DNA of 21,120 bases from an uncultured Eubacteriales bacterium (GTDB lineage: Bacteria; Bacillota; Clostridia; Lachnospirales; Lachnospiraceae), in assembly GCA_900321525.1 (NCBI GenBank), contig ONWL01000002.1:1-21120 (forward strand). The letters are read 5' to 3'. The stretch's first letter is position 1, and each line of letters starts with the position of its first letter. Below the pieces are notes generated by a model. The model ran no database searches. It was not told the origin of the DNA and saw nothing but the letters and a program-made list of their open reading frames with translations. This document shows, piece after piece, positions 16,120 through 21,120 of the stretch. The position numbers were made by a program, and so were the translations under genes.

Positions 16120-16956
16120 ATGATTGAACTGGGAAGAAAACAGGTATTAAAGGTATTGCGAATGAAAGATTTTGGTGGGTATCTGGGAGAAGAGGGTAGT
16201 GAAAAAAGCATTCTTCTGCCAAAGAAGCAGCTGCCAGAAGATTGTCAGGTAGGAGATGAGATAGAGGTATTTGTGTACAAAGATTCTCAGGACAGATGGA
16301 TCTGTACCACCAATTCCCCAAAGATTTGTCTGGGACAACTGGCAGTGTTAGAAGTAGCGGAAGTAGGGAAAATCGGTGCGTTTTTGAACTGGGGATTGGA
16401 GAAAGACCTGTTGCTGCCGTATAAAGAACAGACTATCCCCGTCAAGAAGGGAGATTCCTGTCTGGTGGCATTGTATATTGACAAAAGTGAGCGCCTTTGC
16501 GCTACTATGAAGATTTATGATTATCTCAGCGCAGACAGCTCTTATCAGGTAGAAGATACAGTAACCGGTACGGTGTACCGGGTGAATCCGGAGTATGGTG
16601 CATTTGTGGCAGTGGACAACCGGTATTATGGGATGATTCCCCAGAAGGAATTGTATACAAAAGTCAGAACCGGTGAAACGGTAACTGCGAAGGTTGCCAG
16701 AGTACGGCAGGATGGAAAACTGGATCTGCGTCTGCGGGAGCGGGCCTATCTGCAAATGGATGAGGATGCGGCATTGATTTTAGAAGCACTCCGGGCATAC
16801 GATGGAGTACTGCCTTTTGGAGAAAAAGCAGACGCACAGGTCATCAAAGAGCAATTGCACATTAGTAAAAGTGCATTCAAACGTGCCATAGGCAGACTGA
16901 TGAAAGAAGGTAAGGTAAAGACAGGGGATACTGCCATTTATCTGATGGAACAGTAA
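16120..16956 (+). CDS. CvfB-like S1-domain RNA-binding protein
   Basis: Predicted RNA-binding regulator of the CvfB/YitL family, 278 residues, close to B. subtilis YitL. The start at 16120 (MIELGRKQVLKVLR) has GAAAGGAAAG just upstream; the longer frame from 16057 overlaps the thioesterase gene. Three S1-like beta barrels lie at about 1-65, 67-130 (LEVAEVGKIGAFLNWGLEKDLLL) and 140-205 (VTGTVYRVNPEYGAFVAV), followed by a C-terminal winged helix (ISKSAFKRAIGRLMKEGKV). In Staphylococcus aureus CvfB affects virulence gene expression; in this organism the RNA targets are unknown. It lies 13 bases after the thioesterase gene. Confidence 0.9.
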   Translation: MIELGRKQVLKVLRMKDFGGYLGEEGSEKSILLPKKQLPEDCQVGDEIEVFVYKDSQDRWICTTNSPKICLGQLAVLEVAEVGKIGAFLNWGLEKDLLLPYKEQTIPVKKGDSCLVALYIDKSERLCATMKIYDYLSADSSYQVEDTVTGTVYRVNPEYGAFVAVDNRYYGMIPQKELYTKVRTGETVTAKVARVRQDGKLDLRLRERAYLQMDEDAALILEALRAYDGVLPFGEKADAQVIKEQLHISKSAFKRAIGRLMKEGKVKTGDTAIYLMEQ

Positions 16957-17023
16957 AAAGTAAGAGGTAGCTGTTGGGGATCATGAAGGATTGTATCCCG
17001 AATAAAATTTACGGAGGATGCGT

Positions 17024-17974
17024 ATGCAAACAAAAAAAGCAAATTGGTTTATGTTGCTGGTAACGGTATTGCCCTTTGCCTATCAACTAATTTTTAGTAT
17101 GGTTCCACTGCAACTGCCGTTGTGGTTGAGATTGATGATGGGAGAATTGCTGATTCTGGTCAGCATCCTCATATACTGTGCAATGACCAGAAAAGAGTCA
17201 TTTTGGAAACGGATTCCCCATGAGAAGCTGGGCATACGGGTGATGTTGCTGATTGTTCTGTACACACTGCTGACATCTCCTTTGATGGCAGTTTGTAATC
17301 TGCTGTCCCAGTTTTTGGTGCGCAATACAGCAGTTCAGGTGATGGATGTGGCAGGTGGGTTGCCTTTTGCAGTGTTGTTTTTTGCAATTGCGATTTTGCC
17401 ACCCATTGTAGAGGAGTTGGGCTTTCGGGGAATCATGCTACAAAATTACCGGGAAAGCGGTGTGTGGAGTGGAATTCTGCTGTCTGCCCTGTTGTTTGGT
17501 CTGATGCATATGAATCTAAACCAGATGTTGTATGCATTTGTATTGGGGATTCTGATGGCGCTGCTGGTAGAAGCCACAAACTCGATCTTTTCTTCCATGC
17601 TCATGCATTTTCTGATCAATGGCAGCAATGTGCTGATGATGTATTCCAGTTTCCAGGCTGCGGAAGGTTCCACGCAGGAACTGTATGATGCCTCTCTGGC
17701 GGAATTAGGGATTTCTCATGAGATGTTTCTGGTGGTTGCTGTTCTTATGTTTTTGATTTTTGCAGTAGCAGGAATTGCACTGGCAGTGCCGGTATATAAA
17801 AAGATTGCCAGCCTGTCCGGCAGAGAAGGCTATATTCGTGCCCTGTTCAAAGGGAATGTGCAGCCTTCCCAGAAAGACAGAAGAATGACCATTCCGTTGA
17901 TCCTTGCCATTGTCTGCAGTGTGGCATACATTGTTTTTGATACATTGGTGCAAATGGGGATTATACGTTTGTGA
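17024..17974 (+). CDS. CPBP family intramembrane metalloprotease
   Basis: A membrane protein of 316 residues with about eight hydrophobic segments, of the CPBP/Abi (CAAX protease and bacteriocin-processing) family. The start at 17024 is favoured over 17018 because GGAGG is directly abutting the earlier ATG but 7 nt from this one. All family motifs are present: EELGFRG (Glu130, Glu131, Arg135), FGLMHMN (His162) and MLMHFLIN (His195), so the putative active site is intact. Targets are unknown; related proteins process CAAX peptides or confer bacteriocin immunity, and no bacteriocin gene is nearby. It follows the CvfB-like gene by 67 bases with no evident terminator, and ends 31 bases from a convergent regulator gene. 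Confidence 0.9.
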   Translation: MQTKKANWFMLLVTVLPFAYQLIFSMVPLQLPLWLRLMMGELLILVSILIYCAMTRKESFWKRIPHEKLGIRVMLLIVLYTLLTSPLMAVCNLLSQFLVRNTAVQVMDVAGGLPFAVLFFAIAILPPIVEELGFRGIMLQNYRESGVWSGILLSALLFGLMHMNLNQMLYAFVLGILMALLVEATNSIFSSMLMHFLINGSNVLMMYSSFQAAEGSTQELYDASLAELGISHEMFLVVAVLMFLIFAVAGIALAVPVYKKIASLSGREGYIRALFKGNVQPSQKDRRMTIPLILAIVCSVAYIVFDTLVQMGIIRL

Positions 17975-18005
17975 AAATTAGAATATACATGGTGCTGCGT
18001 ATTGG

Positions 18006-18458
18006 TCAATGCTGCCCGTGGGAATCAGGAGATTCTGATTGACGGCGAATTTTTTTGTTGCTTCTGCTCCGGCTGTGCAGTAAATATGTACGAATTAACT
18101 CATAGCAGGCTTCCAGTTCTGCTTCAGTACACGTACCAAGAACCACATCCAGATCATGGCGCACACCGTAATCATAATCTGTACTTTCCCGAATATATTG
18201 TTGCAGAGAAAGATCCTGTAAGGTGGTGCCTTCTAACAGATAATCATAAGAGAGATTCAAATGTTCGTGTAGCTTTGACAATATATTAGAAGAAATGGAA
18301 CGGCTGCCCCGTTCCAGGGCACCAAGGTAACTGGTGGAAATACCAAGAACTTTACTGAGCTGGGCTTGCGTCATGCCCAGCTTTTTGCGTTCTTCTCGAA
18401 TTCTTTTGCCAATAGTAGTGGGGGTATGATACGTTAAATTCGGCTGTGCCATACTCAT
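18006..18458 (-). CDS. XRE-family transcriptional regulator
   Basis: A Cro/CI-type DNA-binding protein of 150 residues. The helix-turn-helix covers about residues 16-72 (IGKRIREERKKLGMTQAQLS, VLGISTSYLGALERGSR). The C-terminal half is charged with no recognised ligand domain, ending in a Ser/Arg-rich tail. AAAGGA lies 7 nt upstream of the ATG at 18458; a second ATG two codons later is less well placed. It is convergent with the CPBP protease gene and divergent from the transporter ATPase gene, but its targets cannot be read from sequence. An ATCTGC/GCAGAT repeat (18473-18478, 18500-18505) in its leader might be an operator. Confidence 0.88.
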   Translation of the reverse strand: MSMAQPNLTYHTPTTIGKRIREERKKLGMTQAQLSKVLGISTSYLGALERGSRSISSNILSKLHEHLNLSYDYLLEGTTLQDLSLQQYIRESTDYDYGVRHDLDVVLGTCTEAELEACYELIRTYLLHSRSRSNKKIRRQSESPDSHGQH

Positions 18459-18557
18459 AAATGTCCTTTCCGATCTGCGCTGTTCCTGTGGAGGAGACGG
18501 CAGATTTCTTTTATGGTAGAATGCCTATGTGAATACCCCGGAAAAAGTATTACAATG

Positions 18558-18587
18558 TTGACATTCATGCGGGATTGTGTTTATTAT
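18558..18587 (+). promoter_or_regulatory. Possible distal promoter upstream of transporter ATPase
   Basis: TTGACA (18558-18563), 18 bp, then TATTAT (18582-18587). If used it would give a leader of about 415 nt before the ATPase gene. A TATAAT at 18935-18940, nearer the gene, lacks a good -35. The whole 552-base gap 18459-19010 is very AT-rich and holds no gene I can support. Confidence 0.35.
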
Positions 18588-19010
18588 ATATGCTGCTGGT
18601 TAAAAAATAAAGCCGATAAAATGCATAAAAAATAAGCCAACAATTTGTCGAATCGGAGAGAAAAAAGTCGACATAAGTTATAATTCACGAATTCTGGAAA
18701 GAAAAAGAAAACAAAATGGATATTTTTTTGGTAAAAATCAGGGAAAGATGTCAAAAGTGAAATAAGATTATGAAAAATGCATAGAAATGTATGAAAAAAA
18801 AAGAGTAGAATTAAAAACATGTATAAATTATTACAACAAAAGGTACATAAAAAATATTTGAGGACAATTTGCATAACTTTACGAGGTTCTTTTTGGTTAA
18901 ATAAAATATAGCTAAATCGGTCTGTTTCCGTTATTATAATTACAGATGAAAGTTGGGGAGGCAATAAGTAGTCAATCATATTTAGTCGTATTAAATAGGA
19001 GGAAAGTGTT

Positions 19011-20129
19011 ATGGCAAGTTTATCACTTCGTAACGTGAATAAGGTTTACAGCAATGGATTCGTTGCAATTAAGGATTTTAACCTTGAAATCGAAGATCGT
19101 GAGTTTATCATCTTCGTAGGACCATCCGGATGTGGAAAGTCCACAACGCTTCGTATGATCGCAGGTCTGGAAGAGATTTCTTCCGGTGAGCTGTATATCG
19201 ATGGAAAGCTGGTAAATGATGTAGAGCCAAAGGATAGAGATATCGCAATGGTATTCCAGAACTACGCTCTGTATCCTCACATGACGGTTTATGATAATAT
19301 GGCATTTGGCCTGAAGTTAAGAAAGGTGCCAAAGGCTGAAATTGATAAGGCAGTAAAGGAAGCTGCTAAGATTCTTGATCTGGAGCACTTATTAGACCGT
19401 AAGCCAAAGGCTTTGTCCGGTGGTCAGAGACAGCGTGTTGCAATGGGACGTGCAATCGTTCGTAGTCCGAAGGTATTCTTAATGGATGAGCCTCTTTCCA
19501 ACTTGGATGCAAAGTTACGTGTTCAGATGAGAATTGAGATTTCCAAGCTGCATCAGAGATTAAAGGCAACCATTATCTATGTAACACATGACCAGACCGA
19601 GGCAATGACACTGGGTACCAGAATTGTTGTTATGAAAGATGGTATCGTACAGCAGGTAGATACTCCTCAAAATCTGTATGACAAGCCAGTGAATAAGTTT
19701 GTGGCAGGATTCATTGGTTCTCCTCAGATGAATATGGTTGATGCAACAGTTGTAGAGAAGAACGGTAAGGTTGCAGTAGAGTTTGCTGGTAACACTATTG
19801 TATTGCCAGATTCCAAGGGCAAGCAGTTGAAGGCAAAGGGATATGTTGGTAAGGAAGTCATCATGGGTATTCGTCCTGAGAACCTGTCTGATGAGGAAGA
19901 TAAAGTTGCAAAGGCAACAGCGGATGGTTCTCTGATTCAGGCTACCATTCGTGTATACGAGATGTTAGGTGCTGAGGTTTACCTGTATTTTGATTTGGGT
20001 GACGCAAACTTCACTGCAAGAGTCAATCCAAAGACAACCGCAAGAACAGGTGATACCGTTAAGTTTGCACCAAACGCAGAATTGGTTCACATTTTCGATA
20101 AGGAAACAGAGCTGGCTGTTCTCGACTAA
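19011..20129 (+). CDS. msmK: Multiple-sugar ABC transporter ATPase (MsmK/UgpC/MalK type)
   Basis: The ATP-hydrolysing subunit of carbohydrate ABC importers, 372 residues. Walker A GPSGCGKST (37-45), Q-loop FQNYALYPH (Gln83), signature LSGGQRQR (135-142), Walker B FLMDEP (156-161) and switch His193 are all intact. The C-terminal region (about 240-372) is the OB-fold regulatory domain of the MalK/UgpC family. The ATG has a strong AGGAGGAAA site 6 nt upstream. No permease or binding-protein gene lies next to it, so it is probably a shared ATPase serving several sugar importers, as MsmX and MsmK do in other Firmicutes. Codon use (many GGT, CGT, GTT) differs from the neighbours and suggests high expression. 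Confidence 0.95.
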   Translation: MASLSLRNVNKVYSNGFVAIKDFNLEIEDREFIIFVGPSGCGKSTTLRMIAGLEEISSGELYIDGKLVNDVEPKDRDIAMVFQNYALYPHMTVYDNMAFGLKLRKVPKAEIDKAVKEAAKILDLEHLLDRKPKALSGGQRQRVAMGRAIVRSPKVFLMDEPLSNLDAKLRVQMRIEISKLHQRLKATIIYVTHDQTEAMTLGTRIVVMKDGIVQQVDTPQNLYDKPVNKFVAGFIGSPQMNMVDATVVEKNGKVAVEFAGNTIVLPDSKGKQLKAKGYVGKEVIMGIRPENLSDEEDKVAKATADGSLIQATIRVYEMLGAEVYLYFDLGDANFTARVNPKTTARTGDTVKFAPNAELVHIFDKETELAVLD

Positions 20130-20158
20130 TCAAAATTTATTGGAATTATAAAATTTTT

Positions 20159-20201
20159 GAGGGAAATGTGTGAAAAAACATATTTCCCTCTTTTATTTTT
20201 T
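20159..20201 (+). terminator. Rho-independent terminator after ATPase gene
   Basis: Arms at 20159-20170 and 20179-20190 (GAGGGAAATGTG with CATATTTCCCTC, one G-U pair) form a hairpin followed by TTTTATTTTTT. Confidence 0.9.
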
Positions 20202-20250
20202 GGAAAAATAGATTAAGATAGAGAGTAAAGAACATAGAAAGAAGGCCATC

Positions 20251-20270
20251 GCCGGAACTTTGTGTCCGGC
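20251..20270 (+). promoter_or_regulatory. GC-rich hairpin in leader of CdaR-like gene
   Basis: GCCGGA (20251-20256) and TCCGGC (20265-20270) form a 6-bp stem with an 8-nt loop, 22 nt upstream of the start codon. It has no U-tract, so it is not a terminator; it may affect translation or mRNA stability. Confidence 0.4.
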
Positions 20271-20292
20271 TCGGCGGAATGGAGAAGAGAGT

Positions 20293-21120
20293 ATGATATC
20301 AAATCAGATTTTGCAGAGTACAATTGATGGCTTGAAGACAATTACCAGAGTGGATTTTTCTGTAAGTGATACCGATGGAAAGGTTCTTGCAACAACTCTG
20401 ACGGAGCCGGAGATTCAGGAAGATGTCATTTTGAGTTTTGCCGCTTCACCAGCAGAAAGTCAGGTGATGTCTGGTTATCAGTTTTTCAAGGTATTTGATG
20501 ATCACCAGTTAGAATATGTATTGCTGGCAAAAGGTGCCAGTGATGATGTGTATATGGTGGGAAAGATGGCTGCATTCCAGGTGCAGAATCTTCTGGTTGC
20601 ATATAAGGAGCGTTTTGATAAGGATAACTTTATCAAAAATCTGTTATTGGATAATTTGTTGTTGGTGGATATTTATAACCGGGCAAAAAAACTTCATATT
20701 GAGATTAACCAGCGCAGAGTGGTATTCATTGTAGAAACACAGCATGAGAAAGATGTGAATGCACTGGAAATTGTCAAGAGCATGTTTGCGACCAAGCAGA
20801 AAGATTTTATTACAGCAGTAGACGAGAGAAATATTATTATTGTAAAAGAATTGAAGTTTGCTGAAAACTATGAGGATATGGATAAGCTGGCAAGTATTCT
20901 GGTGGATACATTGACAGCAGAAACTATGACCAAGGTGCATGTGGCATATGGTACTGTTGTCAATGAGATCAAAGAAGTATCCCGTTCTTACAAGGAAGCA
21001 AAAGTAGCTTTGGAAGTAGGAAAGATTTTCTATACAGAAAAGAATGTGGTGGCATATTCTTCTCTGGGAATTGGACGACTGATTTACCAGCTGCCGATTC
21101 CGTTATGCCGTATGTATATT
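20293..21120 (+). CDS. CdaR/PucR-like sugar-diacid-type regulator (3' partial)
   Basis: The reading frame from the ATG at 20293 is open for 276 codons to the window edge, so the C-terminus is missing. GGAG lies 8 nt upstream of the ATG. The N-terminal part (SVSDTDGKVLATTL) looks like a PAS/diacid-recognition sensor. The later part (about 145-265, RRVVFIVETQ, AVDERNIIIVKEL, VAYGTVV, SYKEAKVALEVGKIF) matches the GGDEF-like middle domain of PucR/CdaR regulators. The C-terminal PucR helix-turn-helix would lie to the right of the window. Its place after the sugar-transport ATPase hints at a role in carbohydrate control, but a terminator separates the two. The effector is unknown. Confidence 0.8.
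   Translation, partial: MISNQILQSTIDGLKTITRVDFSVSDTDGKVLATTLTEPEIQEDVILSFAASPAESQVMSGYQFFKVFDDHQLEYVLLAKGASDDVYMVGKMAAFQVQNLLVAYKERFDKDNFIKNLLLDNLLLVDIYNRAKKLHIEINQRRVVFIVETQHEKDVNALEIVKSMFATKQKDFITAVDERNIIIVKELKFAENYEDMDKLASILVDTLTAETMTKVHVAYGTVVNEIKEVSRSYKEAKVALEVGKIFYTEKNVVAYSSLGIGRLIYQLPIPLCRMYI

Noticed and set aside
17024..17974. CPBP protease as a bacteriocin immunity system
   Set aside because: The family includes such proteins, but no precursor peptide, processing or export gene lies nearby.
18023..18057. AATCAG/CTGATT repeat followed by a T-run, as a terminator for the CPBP protease gene
   Set aside because: The stem is only 6 bp, the T-run begins 9 bases after it, and it lies inside the regulator's coding region; too weak to call.
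18584..18979. 131-codon minus-strand frame rich in Phe, Leu and Ile
   Set aside because: It reads AT-rich non-coding DNA, which gives Phe/Leu/Ile-rich nonsense, and it has no good ribosome-binding site and no family resemblance.
1..21120. CRISPR arrays, insertion sequences, rRNA, prophage or defence systems
   Set aside because: No regularly spaced repeats, transposase motifs, terminal repeats, rRNA segments or recognisable defence genes were seen.

Overview
The window looks like a chromosomal segment of a low-to-mid GC Gram-positive anaerobe, most likely a gut Lachnospiraceae/Clostridia species. This is inferred from strong AGGAGG-type ribosome-binding sites, AT-rich promoters and rho-independent terminators, several lipobox lipoproteins, and the gene families present (coiled-coil FtsX permease, CvfB, CPBP protease, MsmK-type ATPase, SpoIID-like protein). 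No mobile element, CRISPR array, rRNA or phage module was found. The content is mostly ordinary core and semi-accessory genome, with both window edges cutting through genes.

Left part (1-8600): a large FtsX-type permease with a long coiled-coil extracytoplasmic region, whose true start lies left of the window, is followed by a secreted beta-helix lipoprotein. A LacI-family regulator lies convergent to that lipoprotein gene, and a NodB-type (polysaccharide deacetylase fold) lipoprotein is divergent from the regulator. The arrangement suggests a small LacI-controlled, cell-surface carbohydrate locus of unknown substrate. It ends in a region with a perfect 17-bp inverted repeat and a 17-nt direct repeat.

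Middle (8596-12132): on the minus strand are a small CmpB-like membrane protein and a SpoIID-like protein with a peptidoglycan-binding domain. They are followed on the plus strand by truA and a 72-residue protein of unknown function. A tRNA-Gln(CTG) gene follows on the minus strand, with a near-consensus promoter and its own terminator.

NAD block (12133-15250, minus strand): an NrtR-like Nudix/winged-helix regulator, a nicotinamidase-type hydrolase and nicotinate phosphoribosyltransferase form an operon. Nicotinamide would be deamidated by PncA and the nicotinate charged by PncB. A perfect 13-bp inverted repeat sits over the consensus promoter (TTGACA-N17-TATAAT) and is the obvious operator candidate. 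A terminator closes the operon.

Right part (15262-21120): an acyl-ACP thioesterase and a CvfB-like S1 RNA-binding protein are closely spaced. They are followed by a CPBP membrane protease and a convergent XRE regulator. After a 552-base AT-rich gap comes an orphan MsmK/UgpC-type sugar-transport ATPase with codon use typical of high expression, then a terminator. The last gene is a CdaR/PucR-like sugar-diacid-type regulator that runs off the right edge.

I do not see a clearly undescribed multi-gene system. The best leads are the NrtR operator/promoter overlap, the beta-helix plus NodB lipoprotein locus with its LacI regulator, and the signal-less SpoIID-like protein.
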